A DNA stretch of 64,000 nt from Stigonema ocellatum SAG 48.90 = DSM 106950. Its GTDB lineage: Bacteria; Cyanobacteriota; Cyanobacteriia; Cyanobacteriales; Nostocaceae. Positions 30,001 to 40,248 of this stretch are shown here, piece by piece (the first letter of the stretch is position 1; the number at the start of each line of letters is the position of its first letter). The position numbers and the translations under genes are program-made. The notes under the pieces are model-generated. The model was not told the DNA's origin. It searched no databases and was given only the letters and a program-made list of their open reading frames with translations. The DNA lies in NCBI GenBank assembly GCA_016903675.1, contig JADQBA010000033.1:1-64000 (forward strand), given 5' to 3'.

Positions 30001-30182
30001 AATTACCACCTCCACATATATTTGACTTTACCATCGCTGAAGAAAGGATTGTGCCACCTGATAAGAGATATTCCTGAAACATGACGGGAATGGGCCTCAA
30101 CTATATCGCCAATTCGCGGAATTGCTTTCAACGCGACTTCAAAGTTAATTGCTGCTTCGATTTCGCGTTGGATGGCTTTACG

Positions 30183-30214
30183 AATAAAGGCTCTACATGG
30201 GTAGAGCCTTTATT
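30183..30214. terminator. Perfect 14-bp hairpin
   Basis: AATAAAGGCTCTAC, 4-base loop, GTAGAGCCTTTATT. Flanking A and T runs allow a bidirectional terminator. It lies 57 bp beyond the 3' end of the next minus-strand gene. Confidence 0.65.
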
Positions 30215-30270
30215 GGACATCGAAAACCTGCGCAAGAGTAAAATTACTCAGTACATTAATGAAGATTGTT

Positions 30271-30759
30271 TCAATTAGTTTTATGCTCTTTGAGTACTTG
30301 ATCTAAAAGGTTTCTAGCAGGTTGTGCTTTAGCCAAAGCTACCTGATGATCGCTATAAGCACGAACGAGGCGAACAAGACCGGTGACACCTGTCTTGACT
30401 TGCTCGAGTTCTTCACCCGCAACCAGTTCCCCATCCAGCATCCGCCCTAGCAAAGGTTTAATATCGCCCACTTCCTGCCGGACTTTTTGGAGTTTTTCTA
30501 AAGTGCTCAATAAAGTTTTCAGTGAATTCAAGACCTCATCAATATCCTGGACATCCTCCACTTGTTCAGGAGAATCTTTAATTGTTACCTTATTTTCAAT
30601 CTTTGAAATCTCAGGCAATTCCTGCTCTAAAGCCTTAGGTAATTCCTGCTTTGAAATCTCAGGCAATTCCTGCTCTAAAGCCTTAGGTAATTCCCGCCCT
30701 GAAGCCTTATGTGATTTCTGTGCAGACGTTTCAGTTTTAGCTCCGTTTGACTGTGCCAT
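30271..30759 (-). CDS. Hypothetical helical protein with internal ELPKALEQELPEIS repeat
   Basis: 162 residues. The start ATG has GAGGAA six bases upstream (a TTG one codon earlier is ignored). Near residues 24-52 a 14-residue unit (ELPKALEQELPEIS) is repeated almost exactly, encoded by a 42-bp direct repeat. The rest is a leucine-rich coiled helix (LKTLLSTLEKLQKVRQEVGD). Such proteins often accompany phage-like or gas-vesicle loci, but I do not recognise it. Upstream is a long hairpin. Confidence 0.55.
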   Translation of the reverse strand: MAQSNGAKTETSAQKSHKASGRELPKALEQELPEISKQELPKALEQELPEISKIENKVTIKDSPEQVEDVQDIDEVLNSLKTLLSTLEKLQKVRQEVGDIKPLLGRMLDGELVAGEELEQVKTGVTGLVRLVRAYSDHQVALAKAQPARNLLDQVLKEHKTN

Positions 30760-30832
30760 CAACGCTTCCTCAAAGAATTTTATTCAGTCTATCCCTTATC
30801 CCAAGCTGACAAAGATAGTATTTTTATCCAGC

Positions 30833-30865
30833 ATAATAGAGTCAAACATTGTTTGACTCTATTAT
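30833..30865. repeat. 15-bp perfect inverted repeat upstream of the helical protein
   Basis: ATAATAGAGTCAAAC, 3-base loop, GTTTGACTCTATTAT. It lies about 74 bp before the start codon of the minus-strand gene and could be an operator or a terminator. Confidence 0.6.
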
Positions 30866-31690
30866 CCTAGCTACTATTTTGCATAATTAGATTATTCTTG
30901 CTGTTTTTTTCTCAATTTTTATCAAAAAGTTTTTGCAACACAACCACTCGACTCTGCCTGAATTAACCTCTGCGGCAAGAGTTATAAAATCTGCGGGTGA
31001 CGATGTAGCAATTTGAGCCACTAAGTAAGTAGGCGTGAATAAACACCAACCATCTGTTAAGGCTGTTAGTAGGGGCGCGGCGGTCTTGCGCCCCTACAGT
31101 TGTTGGTAGGCTTGAAACATCTTAACAGAAGTTAATATAGCAATCCTATTTGAGATCTGAACAAAGGGGACAAGGAGGACTTGGGGGACAAGGAGGACTT
31201 GGAAGAAGTGTTTATAATTCATTTAGGACTGCTATATATGGCAATCCGTGCAGGAGATACGAACACACAATAAGCTAAGGCGCGTTTAAATTGTATAAAC
31301 ACTCGTTGTGGTCGTTGACTGCTAACCGTTGACAGTCATAAGTCTTCGGTTAGCAGTCAGCAAGCGAGATAATATTCAATTTAAATGCGTAACAGCTTAT
31401 TAGTGTCGATTAAAACTTTCATTATTGATATTTCTGCATCAAATAGTCTGTATAGTCTTCCTGAACTTCCTCATCTGTTGGAGTTGAGCCAGCCTGTTTA
31501 GCAATTCCTCGTAATCCTGTTAACGTTCCCTTTGGGGCGTTGCTGAATCAAGGTATGAAAACCTCACGCACTCGTAGCAAAGGCGCAAAGTTCTTCTTCG
31601 CCCCTTGGGAGAAGTTTTCTCGGAGGGTTTCCCTCCTTGCAACTTCTCTGGGGCCACGGTGCTACCTTGCCTTTGCGTGAGGCTTAAAAA
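30866..31690. other. Gene-free repeat-rich spacer
   Basis: Contains an 'atagcaatcctatttgag..gactgctatat' repeat (31137-31240) related to one in the nifH element, a GGACAAGGAGGACTTGG tandem, and a half-copy of the GGCGTTGCTGAATC repeat near 31536. I find no gene. Confidence 0.6.
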
Positions 31691-31823
31691 CAATACCCGT
31701 GAATGAATGAAATCTCTTAGCAGCAAGAGGGGGCTATTTCATTGTCATTATCGCCCTCACCCCTAGCCCCTCTCCCAATTTGGGAGAGGGGCTAGGGGTG
31801 AGGGCTTTCATTCACGGGTATTG
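31691..31823. mobile_element. MITE family B, copy 1
   Basis: 133 bp bounded by the 17-bp inverted ends CAATACCCGTGAATGAA and their complement. The inside holds 'gggctatttcattgtcatta' and a CCCCTCTCCCAATTTGGGAGAGGGG hairpin. A second copy is at 42573-42718. It encodes nothing. Confidence 0.85.
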
Positions 31824-32090
31824 GGCTTAAAAACAGAGTTCATACTCGAATGATAATCTTTGAGCTAAGGGACCATCACTATTAAGTGTATATACTGTTG
31901 GATATGGTCTAAAAGTATATTACAAAAGATACTTAAGCTCAATAGAATCTTGGCTAAAGTTAACAGAACAATTACTAATGTAATGTTATTAATTTAACAT
32001 TAAACGGCTCTCTATTGGCGCTGAATCGAGAGCAGGTAGTGGGAAATCTATCCTTACTGCCTACTCTTTCCTGCTTACTCTTATATTAAG

Positions 32091-34913
32091 ATGACGGAAA
32101 CCTTAAATCCAACACCAGGCTCTATAGTAAGTTGTCGCAGTCGGCAGTGGGTCGTGCTGCCTGACGAAAATGAAGATATTATTCGTTTGTGTCCACTCTC
32201 AGGGAATGAAGAGGAAATAGCTGGAATCTATAAGAAGCTTCGGGAGTTGGGACTGGAAACTCTTGAAGGAGCAGCATTTCCTTTACCAAACCCCATCAGC
32301 GTCCAAGACCATACAGCAGCACTGCTCCTGATGGATGCAGCACGTCACCTGCTGCGGAGTGGGGCGGGTCCGTTTCGCTGCTTAGGACGCTTATCTCTGC
32401 GTTCTCGTCCTTATCAGTTAGTTCCTTTATTAATGGCACTACGATTGGAGACAGTGCGGCTGCTGATTGCTGATGATGTGGGTATTGGTAAAACTATCGA
32501 AGCTGGATTGATTGCTCGTGAATTGTTGGATCGGGGTGAGGTCAAGCGGATAGCAGTCCTGTGTCCTCCTCATCTGTGCGATCAGTGGCAGCAGGAGTTG
32601 CGAGAAAAGTTCCATATTGATGCTGTGGTGGTACGTTCTGGCACTGCTTCCAAGTTGGAAAGGTCAATACCGAATGGCTCTCATATATTTAGTTACTATC
32701 GACACTTGATTGTTAGCCTGGACTATGCTAAGGCTGAGCGTCGTCGTGCAAGCTTTGTTACACACTGTCCTGATTTGGTGATTGTGGATGAGGCACATAC
32801 TTGCGCTCGTCCTCACAACAAAACCACATCTGGGCAGCAGCGTCACCAGTTAATTCAGGAAATTTCTCAGAAACAACAACAGCATTTATTATTGTTGACT
32901 GCAACTCCTCACAGTGGTATTGAATCTGCTTTCTTGTCGATTTTGGGATTGCTGTTGCCAGAATTTGAGCATCTCAATTTAGAGAGTTTAACGGAGAAAC
33001 AACGGGACAAGCTCGCCAATCATTTTATCCAACGGCGACGGGCAGATGTAAAGCTGTGGTTGGGTAATGAAACGCCTTTCCCGGAAAGAGATTCTATTGA
33101 ACAGCCATATAAGTTATCCAAGGAATATAAAGATTTATTTGAGGAAGTCTACGCTTTTGCTCGGAGACTGGTAAAAACCACTACAGCAGAGATGAGCCAT
33201 GCTCAGCGTCGAGGAAGGTATTGGTCGGCGTTGGCGTTGATTCGTTGTGTTATGTCTTCGCCTGCGGCGGCGATCGCAACTTTAAATCGACAGGTGGGTA
33301 AATCTGGCGATTCTTTACTGAGCGATGTAGACGAAGACTTGATGAGTTCCTATGTCTACGATCCCACAGACCAAGAACAAACTGTTGATGCTTCTCCAAC
33401 CGTCGTAGTGGAACAGGGACAGCAAACAGACAAACGCAAATTCAGAGCTTTTGTACAAGCAGCCCAAAAATTACACGGCGAGAAAGACCAGAAGCTGCAA
33501 TCATGCATCGCTTCTATACAAACCCTACTCCCAGACAGTTACAATCCAATTATTTGGTGTCGCTACATCGCCACAGCAAATTATGTTGCTGATACGCTTA
33601 AACAAAAGCTAGAGAACAAAAGCGGTCAAATCCGGGTCATTGCTATCACAGGGGAACTTTCAGAAGATGAGCGAGACATCCGCCTTCAAGAACTCAAGTC
33701 CTATCCCCAACGAATTTTGGTAGCTACAGACTGCTTGAGTGAAGGAGTCAATCTGCAAACGCACTTCAACGCCGTCATCCATTATGATTTACCTTGGAAC
33801 CCCAATCGCTTGGAGCAAAGAGAAGGACGTATAGACCGCTACGGTCAAACGGCGAGTCTAGTGAAATGCTGCTTGCTTTACGGTCAAGATAATCCCGTGG
33901 ATGGTGCAGTACTGGAAGTGCTTATCCGCAAAGCTGTAGAAATTCATAAGACTTTGGGTGTTACTGTTCCCGTACCTATGGACAGTATAACTGTATCGGA
34001 AGCGGTTTTTAAATCCCTATTTGATCACGCTCAAGATGCTGTGCAGTTGTCACTCCTGGATTTGCTGGAGGAAGGGGAATCTGCGGTTGAGCAAGTCCAC
34101 AAGCATTGGGACAAAGCTGTAGAACGTGAGACTAGGAGCCGCACTCGTTTTGCTCAACGCTCAATCAAGCCTGTGGAAGTGGAACAGGAATTGATTGAGT
34201 CTGATGGTATTCTGGGTAGTGAAGAGGATGTGGAACGGTTTGTTTTATCGGCTGGCGATCGCCTCTCTTGTTCGTTCATCAAGAAAAAACAAGGATGGCT
34301 GCTGTCAACACCGCCGGAATTTCTCAAATCAGTGCTAGGAAATCAGCCCCGCTTGCTCACCTTTACAACCCCCGTACCAGAAGGGGTGGAATATGTAGGA
34401 CGGAATCACCCATTGGTAGAGAGGTTAGCACGTCACATCATCGAAGATGCACTCTCTAACACCAAAAACCCCATAGCAGCGCGGTGCGGTTTTACCACAA
34501 CAGATGCTGTCACCAAGCGCACGACTTTGCTGCTATTACGCCTACGACATTTGTTAAACAGTCCCAAACACCAAAGCTTGCTAGCAGAAGAGTGCGCAGT
34601 CGTTGGATTTACAGATTCCCCATCTCATCCCATCTGGCTGACACCACAGTCCGCAAAATCACTGCTGCAAGTTACCCCAGTTGGGGATGCGGGTAAAGGT
34701 ATCAAACAAATGGAAATAGGAGAATTACTCAATAGAATCACAGAACTTGAGTCACATTTAGAGGTTTTTGCTACACAGCGATCGCATTGTCTTGCACAAT
34801 CCCATCGACGTGTGAGAGCAATCACCCAAGAAGGACAGATTCAGGTTCGACCCCAACTCCCAATGGATATTCTGGGCGTTTATATTCTCCAACCCAGAAT
34901 TCGTAATTCGTAA
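32091..34913 (+). CDS. drmD: DrmD-like SNF2-family helicase
   Basis: 940 residues of a RapA/HepA-type SNF2 ATPase. The Walker A motif IADDVGIGKTIEAG is near residue 130, the DEAH box IVDEAHTCA near 233, and LLLTATPHSG follows. The second lobe carries LVATDCLSEGVNLQ and NRLEQREGRIDRYGQ. DISARM class 1 encodes such a helicase (DrmD) directly before the adenine methylase, as here. The C-terminal residues IRNS and the stop come from an AATTCGT array. It begins the defence-like gene run in the nifK element. Symbol given by family resemblance. Confidence 0.75.
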   Translation: MTETLNPTPGSIVSCRSRQWVVLPDENEDIIRLCPLSGNEEEIAGIYKKLRELGLETLEGAAFPLPNPISVQDHTAALLLMDAARHLLRSGAGPFRCLGRLSLRSRPYQLVPLLMALRLETVRLLIADDVGIGKTIEAGLIARELLDRGEVKRIAVLCPPHLCDQWQQELREKFHIDAVVVRSGTASKLERSIPNGSHIFSYYRHLIVSLDYAKAERRRASFVTHCPDLVIVDEAHTCARPHNKTTSGQQRHQLIQEISQKQQQHLLLLTATPHSGIESAFLSILGLLLPEFEHLNLESLTEKQRDKLANHFIQRRRADVKLWLGNETPFPERDSIEQPYKLSKEYKDLFEEVYAFARRLVKTTTAEMSHAQRRGRYWSALALIRCVMSSPAAAIATLNRQVGKSGDSLLSDVDEDLMSSYVYDPTDQEQTVDASPTVVVEQGQQTDKRKFRAFVQAAQKLHGEKDQKLQSCIASIQTLLPDSYNPIIWCRYIATANYVADTLKQKLENKSGQIRVIAITGELSEDERDIRLQELKSYPQRILVATDCLSEGVNLQTHFNAVIHYDLPWNPNRLEQREGRIDRYGQTASLVKCCLLYGQDNPVDGAVLEVLIRKAVEIHKTLGVTVPVPMDSITVSEAVFKSLFDHAQDAVQLSLLDLLEEGESAVEQVHKHWDKAVERETRSRTRFAQRSIKPVEVEQELIESDGILGSEEDVERFVLSAGDRLSCSFIKKKQGWLLSTPPEFLKSVLGNQPRLLTFTTPVPEGVEYVGRNHPLVERLARHIIEDALSNTKNPIAARCGFTTTDAVTKRTTLLLLRLRHLLNSPKHQSLLAEECAVVGFTDSPSHPIWLTPQSAKSLLQVTPVGDAGKGIKQMEIGELLNRITELESHLEVFATQRSHCLAQSHRRVRAITQEGQIQVRPQLPMDILGVYILQPRIRNS

Positions 34914-34967
34914 TTCGTAATTCGTAATTACTTCCTTTTCGAGCAGAAAATGACTTGTAAAAAAAAC

Positions 34968-35036
34968 GGCGTTGCTAAATCAGATTCTTTGCGTCTTTGC
35001 GCCTTTGCGTGAGGCAAATTTTCACTCAGCAACGCC
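34968..35036. mobile_element. MITE family A, short copy
   Basis: 69 bp with ends GGCGTTGCT and AGCAACGCC. The inside 'tttgcgtctttgcgcctttgcgtgagg' differs from the longer copies. It sits just before the methyltransferase start. Confidence 0.6.
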
Positions 35037-35062
35037 AAAAAAACTACCAAGGAATATAAACG

Positions 35063-38000
35063 ATGAGTATAGCAGGTCTTCAGATTGAAGGCAATTTACT
35101 AGCAGCAGACATGACTGCCGAATTGCTGACAGGTAATATTAAAGGACAAGCACCGGAAGATTTTGGTTTTGCCAAAACAGACAAGCTAGCAGATGAAATT
35201 GCTACCACCTGGGGTGATGCTAAAGCCTATTGGACTGCATTTCAACGACAATTAGCACGTACTAATACGGATGACACTGCTACAAAAATTACCCGTGACC
35301 AGTGGACAATCCCTCTCCTTAAGAGTCTCGGATATAACCCCGTCTACACTGCAAAAGCCGAAGTGGTGGACGGACAAACCTATGCAATTTCCCATCGCAC
35401 AGAACCAGGAGAAAACAAGCCACCCATCCATATTATTGGTTGTCGCCTGGAAATAGATAAGCGTCCTCCCAGTGGGACACCGAGATTATCAGCACACGCA
35501 CTGGTACAGGAGTATCTTAACAAGACAGAACATTTGTGGGCGATCGCAACCAACGGGTACCGCTGGCGGTTACTGCGCGACTCTTCCCTAATGACGCGCC
35601 TTACTTATATCGAATTTGACCTTGAACAGATTCTCAACAGCGAAAACTTTGCCGAATTTGGGCTATTTTATCGACTATTCCACCGTTCCCGATTGCCTGA
35701 GGGTGTGGATGATGCGGATAAGTGCCTGCTGGAATATTACCACCAAGAAGCACGACAACAAGGAGGACGGGTACGCGACAAACTTCGGGATGGAGTAGAA
35801 AAAGCGCTAGTTCAACTAGGTACGGGCTTCCTCCAACATCCCCAGAATCAAAATTTAAGAGTTCGTAGTAGCGCTTCAGCGCCGGTTGATGAAGATGCGC
35901 TGAAGCGCAACTACGAACAAAATTACTATCGGCAACTACTGCGGCTCATCTATCGCCTACTATTTCTAATGGTAGCAGAATCCCGCAATCTACTAATAAT
36001 CGGAGACGACCTAGAGAAAGCTAGAATTTACCGAGAATATTATAGCATAGAACACCTGCGAGAATTAGCCGAACGTCCTCATTATCGGCGCGAAGGCTTT
36101 CAAGATTTATGGCAAGGTTTGTGGGTGACATTCCTGCTATTTGATGAAAACTGGCGGGGAGAATTACTCGGTTTGTCACCCCTGAATGGTGATTTATTTG
36201 GTTCCAATACACTTCCAGACTTAGCAGGTTGTGCCATTGATAATTACGATTTAATGGTAGCAATTCGCCACCTATCACTGTACGAAGATAAAGGACAATT
36301 ACGACGGGTGAACTATGCAGCCTTAGATGTAGAAGAATTAGGGAGTGTGTACGAGAGTTTGTTAGACTTTCATCCCCAAGTCATCCAGCGTCAGGAGAGA
36401 TATGAATTTACCTTGGTGTATGGGAGCGATCGTAAAACCACAGGCTCTTACTATACCCCACCACAACTCGTACAACAACTGATAAAAACAGCTTTAGAAC
36501 CTGTCATTGATAAGGTTCGTAGTAGCGCTTTAGCGCCGGTTCCCCTAGTTCGTAGTAGCGCTTTAGCGCCGGCTGTTCAAGATTCACTTCGTAATAGCGT
36601 TTCAGCGCCGGCTGATGAAGATGCGCTAAAGCGCAACTACGAACAAGGACTCCTCAACCTCAAAATCGTAGATCCAGCATGTGGTTCAGGACACTTCCTA
36701 TTAGCAGCCGCACGCCGAATAGGCAAAGAATTAGCCAAAATTCGCACAGGAGAAGCAGAACCGGGACAAGAACCATTACGCCAAGCGATTCGAGATGTCA
36801 TCCAAAATTGTATTTATGGTGTAGACTTAAACCCATTGGCAGTGGATTTGTGCAAAGTCGCATTATGGATTGAAGGCTTTTCTCGCGGCTTTCCTCTCAA
36901 CTTTTTAGACCACAGAATTAAATGTGGGAATTCCCTCGTAGGAGTATTGGATTTAGATTGTCTGAAAGAGGGAATTCCCGATGAAGCCTTCAAACCCGTC
37001 ACCGGGGATGATAAAGCATTAGCAAATCGTCGCAAGAAAGAGAATAAAAATCAGCGACAGACAGATTTACAAGGACAACAATCCCTATTTAATAATTTAG
37101 AACCCGAACGTACACACTATGCAGAAAGCTGGCGAGAATTAGGAGAAACCCCCGAAAACACACCCCAGCAAGTCAAAGAAAAAGCCAACCAATATAAAGA
37201 TATTCGAGACAAAGATAAAAACCCAATTTGGTGGCGAGACTCTTCCGCCTGCAACTTGTGGACAGCAGCATTTTTTATGCCCTTAACTGAACAAAACTTG
37301 CAATTACTCCCCACCACACAAGCACTACATCGCTTACTACGAGAACCCCTTTCTCCACTCCCTCCTGGGGTTAAAACCCCAGGCTATCCCTACTCCCCAC
37401 TCCCCATCATTGATGCAGCCAATAAATTAGCTGAAGAAAAGCACTTCTTCCACTGGTGTTTAGAATTTCCCGAAGTGTTTGAACAAGGTGGATTTGACTG
37501 CGTCTTGGGTAATCCACCTTGGGAACGGATTAAATTACAAGAAAAGGAATTTTTCGCTTCTCGCAGTGCGGAAATTGCTAACGCTGCAAACAAGGCGGCG
37601 CGAGAGAAGTTGATTAAGGAATTGCCAAAGAAAAATCCTCAGTTAGCGCAAACTTGGGAAGAGGCGAAACATGATGCTGAGGCGCAGAGTAAATTTATCC
37701 GTGAATCAGGGAGATTCCCGTTGACTGCTGTAGGAGATATCAATACTTATGCTGTATTTGCGGAGACTACGAGAAATTTGATTTCTACCGATGGTAGAGT
37801 AGGCGTGATTGTACCTACAGGGATTGCAACTGATGACACTTGTAAAAAGTTCTTTGGAGATTTGACCCAGAAACAAGCTTTAGCAAGTTTATATGATTTT
37901 GAAAATCGAGAAGGACTATTTTCTGCTGTAGATAGCCGTATGAAATTCTCACTACTTGCCATTAGTGGTAAGCCAATAAAACGCGGTAACTTTGCCTTCT

Positions 38001-39055
38001 TCCTTACACAACCTAGACAGTTAGACAATCCAACACGTCTGTTTCAGCTTTCACCTGAAGATATTGCCTTACTAAATCCTAACACACTCACCTGCCCAGT
38101 TTTTAGAACCAGTGTAGACGCTGAGTTAACAAAGAAAATATATCAGCGTGTACCTGTTTTAGAAAATGAGCAAACAGGTAGCAACCCTTGGGGTATTTCA
38201 TTTATGCGAATGTTCGACATGGCGAATGATAGCGGGTTATTCAAGAATGAGGCGGGTGATGGTTTAGTTCCTCTTTACGAAGCCAAGATGTTTCATCAGT
38301 TTACTCACCGTTGGGCGACTTATACTGATAGTGGCGATACTCGTGATTTGACTGATGTTGAAAAGGGTGATGCTACTTATCGGGTACAACCGCGTTACTG
38401 GGTGAGTAGGGGTGAGGTTGAAAATAAGTTGGGCGATAAGTGGAAAAAAGGTTGGCTTCTGGCTTTTAGAGATATTTGTAGAGCAACTGATGAACGTACT
38501 GCTATTTTTAGCTTATTACCTAAAGTTGCTGTTGGACACAAAGGACCACTAATATTCATCAATCAAGACTTACCTAGACTCTATTCTTTATTGATGGCTA
38601 ACCTAAATAGTTTAGTTTTAGATTTTGTATCACGTCAAAAAATTGGGGGAACATCATTCAGTTATTTCATCCTCAAACAACTCCCCGTCCTTCCCCCCGA
38701 ATCCTACACCCCAGAAGACATCAAATTCATCAGCACCCGCGTCCTCGAACTTGTCTACACCGCCTGGGACATGCAACCCTTTGCGAAAGACATGGGGTAT
38801 GACGGCGAACCCTTCACTTGGAACAGCAACAGACGCGCATTATTAAAAGCAGAATTAGACGCATACTACGCCAAACTCTACGGACTCACCCGCGATGAAC
38901 TGCGATATATACTAGACCCTGTTGATGTCTACGGCGAAGACTTCCCCAGTGAAACTTTCCGTGTGTTGAAGAACAATGAAATTAAACAGTTTGGCGAATA
39001 TCGTACACAAAGGTTAGTCTTGGAAGCGTGGGATAGAATAATTCGTAATTCGTAA
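35063..39055 (+). CDS. drmMI: DrmMI-like N6-adenine DNA methyltransferase (Eco57I type)
   Basis: 1330 residues. SAM motif I is DPACGSGHFLLAAARRIG (near residue 540), and the catalytic motif is CVLGNPPWERI (near 816), an NPPW of adenine methylases. The N-terminal 450 residues resemble the specificity/nuclease-like part of Eco57I-type proteins. C-terminal sequences (FVSRQKIGGTSFSYFILKQL) resemble target recognition regions. Three in-frame repeat insertions interrupt it near residues 267-286, 488-527 and 763-781. The end IRNS plus stop is again heptamer-derived. It follows the helicase on the same strand with a small MITE between. Confidence 0.8.
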   Translation: MSIAGLQIEGNLLAADMTAELLTGNIKGQAPEDFGFAKTDKLADEIATTWGDAKAYWTAFQRQLARTNTDDTATKITRDQWTIPLLKSLGYNPVYTAKAEVVDGQTYAISHRTEPGENKPPIHIIGCRLEIDKRPPSGTPRLSAHALVQEYLNKTEHLWAIATNGYRWRLLRDSSLMTRLTYIEFDLEQILNSENFAEFGLFYRLFHRSRLPEGVDDADKCLLEYYHQEARQQGGRVRDKLRDGVEKALVQLGTGFLQHPQNQNLRVRSSASAPVDEDALKRNYEQNYYRQLLRLIYRLLFLMVAESRNLLIIGDDLEKARIYREYYSIEHLRELAERPHYRREGFQDLWQGLWVTFLLFDENWRGELLGLSPLNGDLFGSNTLPDLAGCAIDNYDLMVAIRHLSLYEDKGQLRRVNYAALDVEELGSVYESLLDFHPQVIQRQERYEFTLVYGSDRKTTGSYYTPPQLVQQLIKTALEPVIDKVRSSALAPVPLVRSSALAPAVQDSLRNSVSAPADEDALKRNYEQGLLNLKIVDPACGSGHFLLAAARRIGKELAKIRTGEAEPGQEPLRQAIRDVIQNCIYGVDLNPLAVDLCKVALWIEGFSRGFPLNFLDHRIKCGNSLVGVLDLDCLKEGIPDEAFKPVTGDDKALANRRKKENKNQRQTDLQGQQSLFNNLEPERTHYAESWRELGETPENTPQQVKEKANQYKDIRDKDKNPIWWRDSSACNLWTAAFFMPLTEQNLQLLPTTQALHRLLREPLSPLPPGVKTPGYPYSPLPIIDAANKLAEEKHFFHWCLEFPEVFEQGGFDCVLGNPPWERIKLQEKEFFASRSAEIANAANKAAREKLIKELPKKNPQLAQTWEEAKHDAEAQSKFIRESGRFPLTAVGDINTYAVFAETTRNLISTDGRVGVIVPTGIATDDTCKKFFGDLTQKQALASLYDFENREGLFSAVDSRMKFSLLAISGKPIKRGNFAFFLTQPRQLDNPTRLFQLSPEDIALLNPNTLTCPVFRTSVDAELTKKIYQRVPVLENEQTGSNPWGISFMRMFDMANDSGLFKNEAGDGLVPLYEAKMFHQFTHRWATYTDSGDTRDLTDVEKGDATYRVQPRYWVSRGEVENKLGDKWKKGWLLAFRDICRATDERTAIFSLLPKVAVGHKGPLIFINQDLPRLYSLLMANLNSLVLDFVSRQKIGGTSFSYFILKQLPVLPPESYTPEDIKFISTRVLELVYTAWDMQPFAKDMGYDGEPFTWNSNRRALLKAELDAYYAKLYGLTRDELRYILDPVDVYGEDFPSETFRVLKNNEIKQFGEYRTQRLVLEAWDRIIRNS
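35861..35918 (+). repeat. In-frame palindromic repeat in the methyltransferase, site 1
   Basis: 58 bp from GTTCGTAGTAGCGC to GCGCAACTACGAAC, adding VRSSASAPVDEDALKRNYEQ to the protein. Identical in type to intergenic copies elsewhere in the window. Confidence 0.9.
36525..36644 (+). repeat. In-frame palindromic repeat cluster in the methyltransferase, site 2
   Basis: 120 bp with three left half-units and one right half-unit, encoding VRSSALAPVPLVRSSALAP and then DEDALKRNYEQ. It lies just before SAM motif I. Confidence 0.9.
37350..37406 (+). repeat. In-frame STRR and palindrome in the methyltransferase, site 3
   Basis: CTCCCTCC followed by CCTGGGGTTAAAACCCCAGG and CCCTACTCCCCACTCCCC. It encodes SPLPPGVKTPGYPYSPLP between two conserved blocks. 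Confidence 0.75.
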
Positions 39056-39453
39056 TTCGTAGTTCGTAATTAAAGGAGAGGTATGAGGGGTAAGTATAGA
39101 AGCCAAAATACCCTCACCCCCATCCCCTCTCCCATATCTGGGAGTGGGGAGAAAGGGTTCTAGTTCCCGTTCTCCCATTTATGGGAGAAGGGGTTAGGGG
39201 ATGAGGGCTATCAAGGTTTTTGCACCTGAAGGGATGCTCCCCATAAATTCGCTCGTAGTAAGCGCTGAAGCGCTGAAGCGCTTACTACAAACCTTGAATT
39301 TTTTATGCCGACTTACTTAGTTGGGAGTAGTGCGATCGCCCTACTGTTGTTTTTTTCTGAAAGCTGTAGGCGATCGCACTTTCAAATAAGCAGACCCAGC
39401 CATAAACGAGAAACGAAAGTATAATTACGAATTATGTTAAATGGTAAAAATCA
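39056..39453. other. Gene-free spacer with repeats
   Basis: Contains AATTCGT heptamers, a CCCTCACCCCCATCCCC..GGGG palindrome (about 39111-39205), and a palindromic repeat copy near 39250-39292. No gene is seen. Confidence 0.6.
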
Positions 39454-40248
39454 ATGAAAACGGATGCCCTTTTCTACGACCTAATTAAAGAACTGCCACA
39501 AATCTTTTTTGAACTCATTGGCAAACCCGATACCAACCCCAGCATTTACCAATTTATTGCTCCAGAAATTAAACAACCATCGTTCCGTTTAGATGGTTTA
39601 TTTTCTACAAAAGAAGGATTTGACAATGAACCCTTGTACTTCGTAGAATTTCAAACGTACAAAGATGATGAATTCTATGAACGGCTTTTTGGAGAAATTT
39701 TCGTTTATTTTCGCCAATATCGACCACCTAACTCCGACTGGTATGCGATTGTTGTCTATGACAGGCGCAGCAATGAGACTTCCTTCCCCTTGCGTTATCG
39801 TGCTTTACTAGAACCTCATCTCAGACGCTTTTACCTAGATGAACTTGGGGAAGTAGCAAATGATTCTCTGGGTGTAGGAATTCTGCGACTAGTTGTCAAG
39901 AGTGAGAAGCAAGCAAGGGAGTTTGCCAAACAGCTCATTAACCAAGCAAGAGTTGAACTGACAGATGCCGTTATCCAGCAAAAAGTTCTAGAATTTATAG
40001 AGACAATCGTCATCTACAAGTTTCCTAAATTAAGTCGGGAGGAAATAGAGGTCATGCTGAATTTAAATCTGTTCAAACAAACCAGAGTTTATCAAGAAGC
40101 TAAAGAAGAAGGCAAGGAAGAAGGCAAATTAGAGACTCAGTTAAAAATAGTACCAAAGCTGGTGGAAAGAGGAATGAGTATTCAGGAAATAGCTGATTTG
40201 CTGGAGTTGGATACTGAAACTATCCGAAAATATCTGCGACAACAATAA
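39454..40248 (+). CDS. Rpn-family putative nuclease/recombination-promoting protein (DUF2887)
   Basis: 264 residues of the PD-(D/E)xK 'transposase-like' Rpn/DUF2887 family. It begins MKTDALFYDLIKELPQIFFE; the core LDGLFSTKEGFDNEPLYFVEFQTYKD carries the D-E-Q catalytic pattern; a C-terminal helix-turn-helix-like end reads MSIQEIADLLELDTETIRKY. Members promote RecA-independent recombination in reported studies. The last 290 bp are duplicated downstream. Confidence 0.85.
   Translation: MKTDALFYDLIKELPQIFFELIGKPDTNPSIYQFIAPEIKQPSFRLDGLFSTKEGFDNEPLYFVEFQTYKDDEFYERLFGEIFVYFRQYRPPNSDWYAIVVYDRRSNETSFPLRYRALLEPHLRRFYLDELGEVANDSLGVGILRLVVKSEKQAREFAKQLINQARVELTDAVIQQKVLEFIETIVIYKFPKLSREEIEVMLNLNLFKQTRVYQEAKEEGKEEGKLETQLKIVPKLVERGMSIQEIADLLELDTETIRKYLRQQ

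Noticed and set aside
30078..30278. Short ORF near 30.1-30.28 kb
   Set aside because: No recognisable family and it contains a terminator-like hairpin.
31520..31726. 68-residue minus-strand ORF near 31.6 kb
   Set aside because: Composed of dispersed repeats and the MITE B boundary.
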